From contig RPFO01001322.1 in NCBI GenBank assembly GCA_009746045.1, forward strand, positions 1-64,000: a stretch of 64,000 nucleotides of DNA, written 5' to 3'. The notes below the pieces were generated by a model. It saw nothing but the letters and a program-made list of their open reading frames with translations. It searched no databases and had not been told where the DNA came from. This stretch comes from Mesostigma viride (taxonomy: Eukaryota > Streptophyta > Mesostigmatophyceae > Mesostigmatales > Mesostigmataceae). Numbering within the stretch: the stretch's first letter is position 1; every line of letters starts with the position of its first letter. The translations under genes were made by a program, and so were the position numbers. Below, piece by piece: positions 8,860-19,496 of this stretch.

Positions 8860-9600
8860 ACGTGTCAGATCCGGCGCCTGCCGGCCCGCGCAGTCCCGTG
8901 CCCGGTGACTACTGCCGCCTGTCACCGATGGCACTTACTTCGAGCGTCTGTCGCGTGCCAGAACCGGCGCCTGTCGGCCCGCGCAGTCCCGTGCAGGGCT
9001 GACTACTAGCACCTGTCACGCGTGGCAGCGGCAGCTGGCGGCGGTCACTCACGGGACTTGCAGCTGGCGGCGGTCACTCACGAGACTTGCAGCTGGCGGC
9101 TGTCACGTGCCGGATCCGGCGCCTGTCGGCCCACGCAGTCCCGTGCAGTGCTTGTTACTGGCACCTGTCACCCATGGGGCTTGCAACTGGCGCCTGCCAC
9201 CTGCCAGAACCGGCGCCTGTCGGCCCGCGCCGTCCCATGCAAGGTTGACTACTGTCCCCTGACACACGTGGCACTGGCAGCTGGCGGCGGTCACCCACGG
9301 GAATTGCCACTGGCGCCTGTACCCTGTCAGAACCGGCGCCTGTCGGCCCGCGCAGTCCCATGCAGGATTGACTACTGCCGCCTGCCACCTACGCGAGTTG
9401 CTGCTGGCGCCCGTCACCCATGCGAGTTGCTGCTGGCGCCCGTCACCCACGAAAGTGGTGGCTGGCGTCTGACACCTGCCGGAACCAGCGCCTGTCAGCC
9501 CGCCGCCTGTCCGATCCGGCGCCTGTCGGCTCGCGCATCCCGCCGGGTCTGTCTAAGTCCGCGAGTCCGCGCCGCCGGGCTGTCTATGTGTGGCTCATTG
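8860..9600. repeat. GC-rich minisatellite around 'GCCTGTCACCCACGG / GGCGCCTGTCGGCCCGCG'
   Basis: Degenerate tandem units containing CCGGCGCCTGTCGGCCCGCG and CTGGCGGCGGTCAC recur through this stretch. Similar units (CGCCTGTCACCCACGCC) and the segment GCGAGTCCGCGCCGCCGG recur at 11700-11900, so related repeats flank the gene block 9652-12611. Open frames here are by-products of the repeat. Confidence 0.7.
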
Positions 9601-9651
9601 TAAGGACTTTGAGTAAGGAAAACAATCCAAGCTTTATTAGTACTGCACCAT

Positions 9652-10320
9652 TCACATATCCTCATAAGCAGCAGCCAGCAGGCTCTTCTCGGGGCTGTAC
9701 ACAAAGTACGGGGCCTCCGAAAGGTGTTTTGCGCGGCCCAAATCGATCAGCACTTCGATCAAAGGGTCCGCAGCGCACAAGGGGCACCACATGCCGCGCT
9801 TGCCGCTCTTTTCTATGGTCTGCACAGCGCAATCCACACACACACCGTGGATATGGATATGCTCCTGAGGGTCCTCCCCTCCGCTGGCATCCTGCTGCGG
9901 ATCCAGCAGGAAATCGGTGTGCTTCTTGCACACGCCGCAAGTAACAGGCCCCCGCACACTGCCAGCCCTGTTCTGTGCAGGCGGTTCTGCGCGCGCGCTC
10001 TTCCCAAAAACGCCCGAATCGCAGAGGAAGGCGCCCACCGATGCGGCATTCTCGCAGAAAATCTCGCCGCCCGGCAGCACTTGGATATCGTGCATGTGCG
10101 CGTCCCGCTTGTACTTCTCATCGAATTCGTGCGTGTTTGCGTGCCCCTGCTTGGTTTTCACAGCCCCCAGGAACTTTGCCACCTTGTCCTCGGTGTCCCG
10201 CTGTTTCAGGTACACCTTCATGGCGGGGGACTGCTCGCCATTGCCGTTTGCAGGCGGGTGGCGCTTGGCAGGAGGGACATCCGTTGCCGCCATAGCCGGC
10301 TTATCGCGGGAGGGTTCCAT
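9652..10320 (-). CDS. RING-like zinc finger protein, viral-like
   Basis: A 222-residue frame starting MEPSRDKPAMAATD. The C-terminal half has a RING-like set of ligands: CGVCKKHTDF, then HIHIHGVCVDC, then MWCPLC, consistent with C-x2-C, H/C, C-x2-C and C-x2-C pairs binding two zinc ions. RING fingers usually recruit E2 enzymes for ubiquitin transfer, a common strategy of large DNA viruses; activity is not shown by sequence. The N-terminal third is low complexity and basic. The C-x2-C-x4-TDF beginning resembles the finger in the broken gene at 45984-46960, suggesting related proteins. It is divergent from the MYND gene at 10767, with a shared promoter containing GAATATTC dyads. A TTTATT (AATAAA) signal lies just beyond the stop. 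Confidence 0.7.
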   Translation of the reverse strand: MEPSRDKPAMAATDVPPAKRHPPANGNGEQSPAMKVYLKQRDTEDKVAKFLGAVKTKQGHANTHEFDEKYKRDAHMHDIQVLPGGEIFCENAASVGAFLCDSGVFGKSARAEPPAQNRAGSVRGPVTCGVCKKHTDFLLDPQQDASGGEDPQEHIHIHGVCVDCAVQTIEKSGKRGMWCPLCAADPLIEVLIDLGRAKHLSEAPYFVYSPEKSLLAAAYEDM

Positions 10321-10386
10321 TGCAGTGAGAGGAGTTGGTTTTGAGTGGTGCTGGGCGGATTGGGACCCCCAAACGCCCGCCTCCGC

Positions 10387-10393
10387 GTTTTAT
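10387..10393 (-). promoter_or_regulatory. TATA-like box (GATAAAA) of the RING-like gene
   Basis: On the minus strand GGGATAAAACGCGG lies about 70 bases upstream of the ATG at 10320, a spacing close to the TATA boxes found in the 46-53 kb block. Confidence 0.45.
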
Positions 10394-10430
10394 CCCTTCC
10401 CAACCCCGCGCGAAGCGCGCGACACCCATG

Positions 10431-10640
10431 ACAGTCCAATGGGAGTCCGCCGCGTGTCACGCCGGCACGACACGGCGGCATATTCCCACGAATATTCCGA
10501 GCGGACCAATGGGACGCTGCCACGTGGCAGTGGCGCGGCGCTTCCACGGAATATTCATGGGAATATTCCCGGCGCGGCGCCCTTCTGGAAGGCGCGGCGC
10601 TCCGCGGATATTCCGTGGGAATATTCCGTTCCACCAATCC
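10431..10640. promoter_or_regulatory. Bidirectional promoter with GAATATTC dyads and CCAAT boxes
   Basis: Dyads of the form GGAATATTCC are centred near 10494, 10552, 10564, 10612 (partial) and 10624, each usually with a flanking CACGG or GGG. CCAAT occurs at 10436-10440, 10506-10510 and 10634-10638. The same dyad occurs upstream of the gene at 12003-12611. GAAnnTTC is also the core of eukaryotic heat-shock elements, which could explain it; this is inference. Confidence 0.6.
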
Positions 10641-10766
10641 GGACCTGCCGCGTGGCACGGGACTATTGGGCGGGGCGGGGGGGGTGCGGGCACATAAGCG
10701 GAGGAGGGCGAGTTTGGCAGCCAAACCACGCCAATCCGCACGAGCACGCACAGACTGTCAGCCGCT

Positions 10767-11561
10767 ATGGATTCCACCCCTCTGATTGCCAATGAGCTCC
10801 CTCAGGATCACTCCGACCTGTTCGCGGAGTTGTGCGGGGGCTGGTACCGCTTGGTGGTGCGCAAGGCCATGGAAAACTCCAGCAATTTGTACAGCTGCGT
10901 GAATGAGTGGGAAAAGAAGTTGAAAACCCCCTTTTGCGTGCTGGTTCGTTTCGACTCCTTTACGGCTCTGGATCGCCAGTTGGAGTTTGAATTCATTGAC
11001 GTACGCACTGCGATCAGCAGGAAGTACTGCGTTCGCAGTCAGATCCTGTCCCACATTCGCCCTGAGAGCGAGTTCATGCTTCTGTGCGTCCTCCTTCGCG
11101 AGAAGAAGGAGGACGACGGGTTCATCGACCTGGTTACCAGGATTGGCCTGTCCTTCCGCGTGCCCAAGGACGCGGACAAGATCGTTGCGAGGACGGCGTT
11201 TCCCTATACCCGCCCCTGCGAGAAGGTGGTGATCACAGTGCGCACGCCCATTTTGGACATCCCCATTGGTCCTTTCCCCGAGTCGGTTCGCGGTTTCTGC
11301 GCTGCGCCGGGGTGTGAGAAGAAGGGCAAGAGCGAGGTGAAGCGCAGGTGCGCCAGCTGCCAGGATGCGCGGTACTGCTCCCGCGAGTGCCAGGTTGCGC
11401 ACTGGAAGATCCACAAGGCGGACTGCACTCTGCTCACCCACGTGTGGACTTGCACCTCTGGTGTGAAGTTCCCCCTGCGCGGGGACACTCTGCGTGTGAA
11501 AGACGATTGCACTGGGTTTGAGGGCCGCCAGACGCCCTGCCTGCGCATGTACAACCGCTAA
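10767..11561 (+). CDS. MYND zinc finger protein, viral-like
   Basis: A 264-residue intact frame (MDSTPLIANELPQDHSDLF). The MYND finger is near the C-terminus, about residues 178-215: CAAPGCEKKG, then RCASCQDARYCSRECQ, then AHWKIHKADC, the standard C-x4-C, C-x2-C, C-x3-C, H-x3-H-x3-C arrangement. MYND domains bind proline-rich partners. The first 170 residues form a globular domain with no recognised family, and 45 residues follow the finger. It is divergent from the RING-like gene and shares its dyad-rich promoter; a CATAAG element about 75 bases upstream may act as TATA box. The broken gene at 1199-2147 is a second MYND protein of the window. Confidence 0.85.
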   Translation: MDSTPLIANELPQDHSDLFAELCGGWYRLVVRKAMENSSNLYSCVNEWEKKLKTPFCVLVRFDSFTALDRQLEFEFIDVRTAISRKYCVRSQILSHIRPESEFMLLCVLLREKKEDDGFIDLVTRIGLSFRVPKDADKIVARTAFPYTRPCEKVVITVRTPILDIPIGPFPESVRGFCAAPGCEKKGKSEVKRRCASCQDARYCSRECQVAHWKIHKADCTLLTHVWTCTSGVKFPLRGDTLRVKDDCTGFEGRQTPCLRMYNR

Positions 11562-12002
11562 ACAGCCAGGCCTGCGTGCCTGCAAAGGGGTCTAGCAATG
11601 GCCTATTCCTTATTATTCTTATTGTAATGAAATGACATTTTCCTTATGTGCATGGGACTTGAACTATTCCAATGAGTCATATAGCAACTAGGCCCATAGA
11701 ATAACACTGCCGCCTGTCACCCACGCCACTGCCTACTGCCACCCGTCACCCCCGCCACTGCCTGCTGCCGCCTGTCACTCACGCCACTGCCTGCTGCCAC
11801 CCGTCACCCACGGCACTGTATGCGGTCGTCTGCCTGTCTCATGGTGACAGACGCCAGCATACTGTACTATATATTCCGCGAGTCCGCGCCGCCGGTCTAT
11901 TTCCTAGTGCATTGGATGATGGAACAAGGTTGGTAGGAAATGGGCTTTGGTTATTCATGAATAGTCACTTTCTATTCACCAAGTCCTCTTTTCCCAGGAG
12001 GA
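11562..12002. other. Intergenic stretch with short minisatellite
   Basis: There is no gene. 11700-11870 holds units of the GCCTGTCACCCACGCCACTG type related to 8860-9600, followed by the GCGAGTCCGCGCCGCCGG segment also found at 9560. The rest is unique AT-richer sequence. Confidence 0.6.
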
Positions 12003-12611
12003 TCATGCCCACATGACATACACGACAAACTGCTTCAGGCAGCTCCCCACGCACAGATTGGCCAGATGGAAGCTGAGCCCGCCAAACTCCAGGAGGCCGG
12101 CGGCCACGTAGGCATCGCGGATGCAGTGGAGAAGCTGCAAGGCGCGCGCTTCCGGCGTGAACTGGTTGTCGGGGGAGGGCAGGGAGGCAATGAAGTCGTC
12201 CTTGGCGGCCCTTGCTCCCTCACAGGGCTGCAAGTCCATGGACCGCAGGAGTTCCTCAACGAAATGTGTGTAGACCCACTCCATCTCGTGCTTCCTGGTG
12301 CACTCGCGCTCAAAGATGAGCGACTCGTTTAGTGGCAGCGTGGCCACGGAGAGCGACTTGATGATATCGTGCAACTCAGGGCCGTGGTGGTTCTCGAGGA
12401 TGGGGTTCTGCCTAACCCCGTGATCGAGGCGTGCGACGCACTCATTCATCAGCATCTGCCTCAGATCATTCACAAGGTTCTCCTTTTCCCCTTTGACACC
12501 ATCCCACACCTGCTGCATGGCCTTGTCGACACCACACCCATAGGGCCATGCCAAGCGCACGATATTGTGCGCAATTTCTGCTGGCAGGCTGTTGAAAGAT
12601 GCAGCGGCCAT
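12003..12611 (-). CDS. F-box-like 'WPYGC' family protein
   Basis: A 202-residue intact frame starting MAAASFNSLPAEIAHNIV. The beginning resembles the first helices of an F-box (LPAEIAHNIVRLA) and runs into WPYGCGVDKA. The same arrangement, LP-x-E-x(4-5)-IV-x3-WPYGC-x3-KA, begins the broken gene at 56354, so the two are paralogous across distant blocks. F-box proteins act as substrate adaptors for SCF ubiquitin ligases, and giant viruses often carry several; whether this short form binds Skp1 is not known. The remainder is helical with scattered cysteines and no recognised domain. Its upstream region carries GGAATATTCC dyads like those of the genes at 10320 and 10767. Confidence 0.7.
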   Translation of the reverse strand: MAAASFNSLPAEIAHNIVRLAWPYGCGVDKAMQQVWDGVKGEKENLVNDLRQMLMNECVARLDHGVRQNPILENHHGPELHDIIKSLSVATLPLNESLIFERECTRKHEMEWVYTHFVEELLRSMDLQPCEGARAAKDDFIASLPSPDNQFTPEARALQLLHCIRDAYVAAGLLEFGGLSFHLANLCVGSCLKQFVVYVMWA

Positions 12612-12699
12612 GGATTCTTGCTTTGGTGCTAGGGGTTGTGTGGGAGCAGGCGAGAAGTGCCCACCTTGGCGAGGGGCCGGACCTTAGTACCCCACCCGA

Positions 12700-12760
12700 C
12701 GGCATCTCCGTGGAATATTCCATCCGACGGCATATTCCGGGGAATATTCCGTGCGGCGCG
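12700..12760 (-). promoter_or_regulatory. GGAATATTCC dyads upstream of the WPYGC gene
   Basis: Perfect GGAATATTCC palindromes lie at 12712-12721 and 12741-12750, with a partial copy (CATATTCCGG) between them, 100-140 bases upstream of the start at 12611. The context (CCGTGGAATATTCCATCC) matches 10619-10628. Confidence 0.55.
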
Positions 12761-13440
12761 ACGCTCCCACGGGACTGGCGCGACGCCATGCCACGTGTCG
12801 GCTGTCTGTAGGGTGGGCCGCGCCACAAGCGCCACGCGGTAGTCTCCCACGAAGGTGTATAGACTGCCACGTGGCTGGGAGCGTGCCACGTCACTCCCAT
12901 CTAATTCCACGTAGTACACGGCACGCAGACTTAGTCCAAAGTACTAGAAAGTTGCTATAATATAATACAACGCAAGATTGGTTAGCATATTTTAGTAGCT
13001 GATAGTACAGATGTGACGAGGATATACTGGGCGTACTTTCACGTAGTTCGTTCTAGTACAGACTATATGAATTTAGTTCAATCATAGTACCACGCCAGTA
13101 TATGGTATCGTTGTATCTCATGCAAGTATCGTGTAGCAACAATGCTGCCACGTGGCAGCCCGGCATGGCATGGCAAGTAGGTCCGTATGGAAAATGGGGT
13201 CACCTTAGGGTTTTGTAGCTGCACAGCATCGCTGGGGCTTAGGCCATTTGTTTTGGGTTGTGCGGGTGCTTACCCATGATTAGCTGCTGTTCACTCCAGG
13301 ATGAGGTGTCCGTGGCCACGCCCCCTAGTGCAACGTTGATCATGTGGCCAGGTCTGTTGTGATCATCTCAGGTCCTTTGGTGCGTGCGGCCGCATGCACT
13401 GACTTGAATGCACTCGTCTCAGCCAAAGCAGAGGGTGAGC
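12761..13440. other. Gene-free transition from viral-like to host DNA
   Basis: I see no gene. Composition drops to AT-rich around 12950-13150. No transposon ends or direct repeats mark the boundary. Confidence 0.4.
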
Positions 13441-13560
13441 ATGCCACCAAACCACCAGCATGCCATCAAACCACCAGCATGCCACCAAACCACCAGCGTG
13501 CCACCAAACCACCAGCGTGCCACCAAACCACCAGCGTGCCACCCCATCACCAGAATGCCC
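13440..13560. repeat. Minisatellite, unit about 18 bp (CCACCAAACCACCAGCAT)
   Basis: Six to seven units of CCACCAAACCACCAG(C/A)(A/G)TG follow one another. Open frames over it are repeat artefacts. Confidence 0.8.
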
Positions 13561-13736
13561 ATGCTTGTGACAGCCCGGGCGCCCCTGCCCTCTGTGCATG
13601 TACCTGCGTGCATGACTGCTCGCGAGCGTCTTCAAGCCGGCCGCTGTGCGTGCGTGCACTAACCGCTGTACATGTATGCATGATTCCCCCACATGGCATC
13701 CCCCCACCCCCACCCCCACCCCCACCCCCGCCGCAG

Positions 13737-13872
13737 GTGTCGACATCAACATGAACACCCACCTGAAGCTGCATGACGCTGCCGGGCAAGAACTCGATCA
13801 CCCTGGACCACCTGAGCGTGCGCGGCAACAACTTCCGCTACTTCATCCTGCCGGACTTGCTCAACCTGGACA
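13737..13872 (+). pseudogene. Exon resembling spliceosomal SmD1
   Basis: A pyrimidine tract of CCCCCA units ending in GCAG (13731-13736) is followed by [11 protein letters not shown] and then, one frame over, [18 protein letters not shown] and LNLDTL. These match the conserved Sm2 part of the SmD1 core snRNP protein. Between the two parts the frame changes and a few residues are missing. The 5' exons and the Arg-Gly tail are not visible, and the similarity stops where the 55-bp repeat starts. It reads as a stranded exon or decayed copy rather than a working gene. Confidence 0.6.
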
Positions 13873-13895
13873 CGCTCAACATTGTTTTCTCTCGC

Positions 13896-14410
13896 CCTGC
13901 ATCTCAGGTCATGGACAGCCTCCTGCCATCCCCCACATCTCTTCTCTCGCCCTGCATCTCAGGTCATGGACGGCCTCCTGCCATCCCCCACATCTCTTCT
14001 CTCGCCCTGCATCTCAGGTCATGGACGGTCTCCTGCCATCCCCCACATCTCTTCTCTCGCCCTGCATCTCAGGTCATGGACGGCCTCCTGCCATCCCCCA
14101 CATCTCTTCTCTCGCCCTGCATCTCATGTCATGGACGGTCTCCTGCCATCCCCCACATCTCTTCTCTCGCCCTGCATCTCAGGTCATGGACGGCCTCCTG
14201 CCATCCCCCACATCTCTTCTCTCGCCCTGCATCTCAGGTCATGGACGGCCTCCTGCCATCCCCCACATCTCTTCTCTCGCCCTGCATCTCAGGTCATGGA
14301 CGGTCTCCTGCCATCCCCCACATCTCTTCTCTCGCCCTGCATCTCAGGTCATGGACGGCCTCCTGCCATCCCCCACATCTCTTCTCTCGCCCTGCATCTC
14401 AGGTCATGGA
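13896..14410 (+). repeat. 55-bp minisatellite duplicating a splice acceptor, about ten copies
   Basis: The unit runs GTCATGGACGGCCTCCTGCC, ATCCCCCACATCTCTTCTCT, CGCCCTGCATCTCAG, with copy starts spaced exactly 55 bases apart from about 13908 to 14403. Each unit ends in a pyrimidine-rich TGCATCTCAG like a 3' splice site and is followed by the first codons of the cyclase exon at 14403. One copy has CTCATG in place of CTCAGG. Confidence 0.85.
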
Positions 14411-17400
14411 CGGTCTCCTGCCATCCCTGGGCGAAGCCTTCCTCCCCCCCCTGGCCCAGCGCACGTCCGATGTGCCGGCACCAGACGTGGTGGCCATTGA
14501 GGCATCCATCGACCTGATGGCTACGGGCACCCTGGCACTGCTCAGTGACCTGGCCAGGGATAGGCCAGCGCGCAAGCCCGTGGTGCTCGTCACAGAAAAG
14601 TGCTCCAGCATGGAGTTTTTGGCGCTGGCACGGCAGGGCAAGATCAAGGGGGAGGAGCTACTGCTGGGCTGCGTGGACCAACAGGTGGGTATTGTCTTAT
14701 GATTAAAAGGTGTATGGGTGAAATTTGCACAATTGGACATGAGCTGATGGGGAGCTGCCAGCTGCTGCGCGGGCCGACTGGCACGGGTGCTTGCTAGGGT
14801 GGTTCGAAAGCCCACAGGGGGTGTGCTTGGTGAGACTAATTCAGTTGGGGGGGTCATGTTGGTGGGTTTGGGGGCTGAATGGGTGTAGATGTCATTGGGG
14901 TGGCATGGACTAAGCAAATCTATTGGCGTTGTTGTAACCTGGCCGCACAGGGCAACAAAGATTGGTCCAGCGACTTGCGCTGGACTTGTCCAAGGTGCCC
15001 TTAGCTGCCAGGTCACAGCTTATCCGCAGCCACCAGAGTCACCAGCCCTTCTCACAACGGCATGCAGTGCAATCTACCATGGCCGACTGTGGATTATTTG
15101 TGGGATGGCGTTCACAAGGCTACCTGAACACGTACCTGTCTGCTATCCTGGCAGCCCTGGCAGAGTGTCGAGCAGCAGACAGGGGAGAGCATTGTGGGTG
15201 GTGTGGACACGGCACGGCTGATGAAGGCGTCGCACCTGCCGCCCGGCTTCATGCGGCACATGCACTGCGAGCTGGACGGCTACAACCGGGGCATTGCCAA
15301 GAATCGGCTGGGCATGTTCTACCCCGTCTGCGACGTGCGCCATGGGTGTCTCCCAGGGGGGTTGGACGCGCCCAGAGGCGCCGAGGCATGTTCAGGGCAC
15401 GGCTGCCATTTCCCAACGGAGGCGGACCCTTCCGGGGGAACCAACATGTTGCAGGGTGCCTGTCAATGTGAGCCAGGGTGGGAGGGTCGGTACTGCCATG
15501 TGGCAACATTGCCACTTCCCAATGATAAGAGAGGCCGCACGTATCGCGTGATTCTGGCAGTGCTTCTGTCGACGGGCCTGGCCCTGCTGCTGCTGGGTGC
15601 TGCCATCCTGCTGTCCGTGTGGCACATGCGCAAGGGGACAGATGCCAAGGAGTTGCACGAGTTCCTTCGCAAGCGGGCGCCGCCCAGGAGGGGGGATGAC
15701 ATTGCCGCAGTGGTGACCGGTGCGTGTGTGAGCATGCGCATGCCTGTCCCTGCACGTGTGGTGTTTGGGAATAGGTGCAGGGTGTGTGGCACGTGGTTGG
15801 CTTTTCATTCACCGCAGACTCTGGAATGTTGTTGGCGGTGCGTATGTCCCATGTCTGATGTTGGAAGGGAGCCTCATGATACTGCATCGATCTTGCATCC
15901 ACACTGCATGGGGACTGCTTCATGACTGCATTCATCGCAGCAAATGCCATGGAACGCTGGGCGATGTCTTTGATGCCTGCCTTCCCCCTGCATCATGCAG
16001 AAAGTGAACGCGGCCAACTGCGGTGACTCCGTCCGGACATGACTCTGGATGATTACTTACTGGCTGGTCGATTACATAGCAAGCATTTTGAAAAGAATTA
16101 TTGGGAGGGAATGACCATACACAATATGCGCCAGCAAACGTCGTCAGGGTCACACGCAGGATGGGGCACTTAGGGAGTAGGGCTTGTGTCCTAGGCTAGG
16201 CATGTGCCCATGCCCTTGATGGACATGCAAGCAGTCTTCTTACTGACCATTTCGTCATCAAGCAGGTCCTCCACACACTCCTACCCAAGTACTACGGCTA
16301 CGAGAGCGACACGGAGGGCGACTCGTTCACGCTCGTCTTCCATGACGCCATCGACGCAATTGGATGGGCCATGGAGGTGCAGCGGCAGCTGCTAGTCCCC
16401 ACGGCCATCCTGGGTCTTCCCCAGGCCACCAGGGCACCTAGACCTAGAGTCTGCGCTGTGGCAAGGCGGGCCTTGAGGGTGATGACGGTCACCTGACCGA
16501 TTGGCCGCCAGAGCTGTTAGGGACGGAGGCGTGCAAGGAGGTGAAGGATCCCCTGGATGGGTCGGTCCTCTACCGTGGCCTGCGCGTGCGCGTGGGCATT
16601 CACATTGGGGTGCCAGATGCGTGCATCATGCACCCCAACGGGCGCCAGCATTACCAGGGGGAGGTGGTGGAGCTGGCCAAGGCCATCCAGGGTGCAGTCG
16701 CCTCAGGTGGCCAGGCGCTCATGTCCATGGTGGCTTGGAACTCCCTGGGCATTCACATGCGCTCGGTCGTCTGCCACCACATGGGCATGCACAAGGCGGG
16801 TTGTCAGGTAACTGGTTAACGTGCACGCTCGCAAATTCATTGGTATTGCGAAGCAAGTAGGTTTAGAGTAAATCGGGGTTGGCACGTGGGCCCCATGCAG
16901 ACTTCCTTCGGTGGCTTATATTGCTGACCCCCCCGTTCACGGTGGTTAAGTTTGGTCCACGATGTGGACTGCTGTCAGTCGGTGTGCGTGATGGTCTCTG
17001 TTGCTTTCTCTGGTGAAGAATGTTTTCTTTGCAACAGCATGTTGTGGGGCTGATCCGACGGTGCACTTGCCAGTGTTGTCTGTAGTAAATGCTTCTCAGT
17101 GGCTAACCCGGGGCCAACCGGGTTTCTTACACAAAGCACCCCTCACCTGCGCATGCCCCCCTCCCTTTGTCAGGTGGCCGAGCGGCTGCCCCCCGTGCAG
17201 CCGCAGGAGCTGGTTGGGCGCGCTCCTTTCCGCCCCCTCAATTCCAAGCAGCTGCGGCCATCCTTCTTTGACGCGCCATGTGCAAGCTCGAGTGCTAGCT
17301 CAAGGCGGAGCCACCCAAGCAGCCGGTAGTGATCTGTTTCATGTACGTGGGAGGTGCCAGCACACTGCGCAGGACGCCAGGGTACCAGCAAGCCGTCAAC

Positions 17401-19198
17401 TTGCTGGTCGGCTTCGTGCAGAGCCGGCTGTCCCAATACGAGGAGTACGAATGCGAGGAGAAGGACGACAATTTCCTGCTGGCATTCCGGTCACCCATCC
17501 AGGCCGCCCACTTTGTACAGCGGGAGGCCATGGACTTGGATTGGCCGGAGCATCTGCTGGAGCAGGACGCGGCCGCGGAGGTGGTCAAGCTGGCGGAGAG
17601 TGTGTGGGGGAGCAGTTCGCACGTCGGAGGAGCGAATTCTTTTCAGGTATCCTGCAGCTAGGTAGTTTTTCCTTCATGGGTTGATGCGGAGACATCTGGC
17701 ACACTGCCAATAGACAGGCTCCGCATATCCGGTTTGGGTACTAAACCCTGTGTATGGTCGGTTCCAGGGAAGTGCTGCGATCTCCTGAACGTGTTGCTAT
17801 ATGCATGTACGCTAGCTATGTTGGCTTTGATCTATATGCTACATTATTTTGCCTTCACACTCATGTGCGAGTGTGACCCCAGGTCTGTCAGAATCAAAAC
17901 TGAGCATGGAGAGCGTCTACGTGTTAGCAGGTTGCAATGGTGGGCATGCCTTGGCCTGCAAAGCCCGCTCATGAGATCATCAGAAAGAGACTTTTGCTCA
18001 GTTCACTCTACTGATGGTTTGTGCCGGAAGATGGAACGTAATTACTAGTGCCACACAGAGATACGTGTTGGTTTTGCCACCCGCCGCTGTTGGGTGAGAC
18101 TCGCAACGGCAGCATGCCGTTGAAAAGAAAAATAGATTATCGTCGCATTTCTGGCTAGCCATCGTGGGACACCGGCTGGAGGAATGCCGTTTCCAGCCTT
18201 TGTTTCAGACCCTATCTATCATGCTGCGGTTTTCAATTAAGAAGCTGTAGTAGCGGTAGTGTGGGTGAATTGTACGAAGCTCGAAGTACCCAGCCAGCTG
18301 CGGTATTAGCGGTCCCCTTGTGAAGGAAGCATGGGGTGAAGCGTCGGGTGAATGTGTGCCCCACAGCATTTGCATGGGTTCCTATCAGTGTAGACTTTCT
18401 GTGTGTTCTTGCAATGTTAAATGAGTGCAAGGTGTTTGAGGATTGACTTGAAGGATCAGCTTGATCTTCTGGCTTCGAATTTCTATGTTAAAGTCGATCG
18501 TGCTAGTTTTCATGCACTGCATGTGCCCCTAGTGACATGTTCTTCTTGCCACTGGTTGTTGTTATTGAAGGGTGCTGAACGATGTATTCGTTGGTATATA
18601 ATATTGCCAGTTCAAGATTGTTGTACAACTGTAACTGTATCTAGAATGTTCAGCTGTCAAATTAAATGAAGTCTCGTGACTGCGTCACATGGGGTTCCAA
18701 TGAAAGAACCATCAGCACTTGATACATTTGGAGGAGGCAGGAGGCCACCCAAGCTTCTGTCAATGCCTGGGGAGGGGGGGCACAGAGTGCTCTCTCTGCA
18801 TCATGGTCCAACTGTCCTTTAGTGCCTGCATGGGGAAGGTGCTGGGTCTTGATCCTACCCATTCCTGACTAGGTTGCTGACAGTTCCATGCCAACAATCG
18901 CCTGCATGCCCGTTGGCTCGATCGAGTGTCCTCACTCTAACGATGCTGGCTCGTGCTGACCTGGCCTCCCACCTGCAGGGACCTGCGGCTGCAGATCGGC
19001 CTGTGCATCGGCATCCCAACGACTGCTGGCCGCACAAGGCCACCGGCCGCGCCGCCTATTTCGGGCCGGTGGTCCACCGCATCGCTGCCACAGCGGCACC
19101 GAGGCATACGCTGGCAAACCATGCAGGAAGTGTTTCAGGGCGCCAAGGGGCAGGCGCAAGGGATTCTATTCCAGGAGTTGGGGGAGTATGGGCTCAAG
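14403..19198 (+). pseudogene. Class III adenylate/guanylate cyclase-like gene, multi-exon, with frame breaks
   Basis: Exons are inferred from GT-AG borders and sense. 14403-14684 may be the outer sensor region. An exon ending at 15719 carries cysteine-rich EGF-like sequence (ACQCEPGWEGRYC), then a transmembrane helix at about 15549-15625 and a basic cytoplasmic start. An exon from 16266 carries TEGDSFTLVFHDAIDA, the metal-binding part of a class III cyclase, continued in another frame to 16807 by RVRVGIHIG. 17174-17646 holds a second cyclase-like unit (DDNFLLAFRSP). 18979-19198 has LRLQIGLCIGIP and, one frame over, AAYFGPVVHRIA. The layout suits a membrane receptor with paired cyclase domains, as in algae. 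Three internal frame changes near 16400, 17329 and 19020 suggest decay, unrecognised introns or errors. Exon limits are approximate. Confidence 0.65.
17647..18978. other. Long intron or intergenic stretch of the cyclase locus
   Basis: Between the acceptor-type CAG at 18976 and the donor at 17647 no coding signal is visible. GTCTCGTGACTGCGTCACAT at 18672 resembles the CACGTGACTGCGTCACGTG ends of repeats further right. Confidence 0.4.
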
Positions 19199-19491
19199 GT
19201 GGGTGTTCATCATTCTGCTGTACGTTATTTCCATGGCCTCATGGCTATGCTACCATATGTAATGGTTTTACTCGATGTGTGCGGTGCGCCATCTGGTCTC
19301 CTGTGCTGACTTTCTCGCTGAGGCAATGTGCCTGTCAGTCTTTACTGTACTAGTCTGAGCTGTGGGTTTGCCTTGGCTAGGGTCTGCCGACCGCGCTGGG
19401 TCCGCATGGGGGTGTGCATGAGAATGACCCCCATGAGAAAACACATGGAACTGAGCTCAGCGGACCCATGCGGAATGTCCAGCAGTGCTGC

Positions 19492-19496
19492 ATGTG
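19492..19496. repeat. Target-site duplication ATGTG, left
   Basis: ATGTG directly abuts the left LTR and is repeated at 27316-27320 after the right LTR, marking both ends of the insertion. Confidence 0.8.

Noticed and set aside
9022-9603. 193-residue frame
   Set aside because: Lies in the GC-rich minisatellite; only repetitive RRLSARAVPC-type text.
13896-14410. CRISPR-like array
   Set aside because: Units are directly tandem without spacers, in eukaryotic-type DNA.
13646-14500. 284-residue and similar frames over 13.6-14.5 kb
   Set aside because: By-products of the 55-bp minisatellite; all three frames are open over the repeat.
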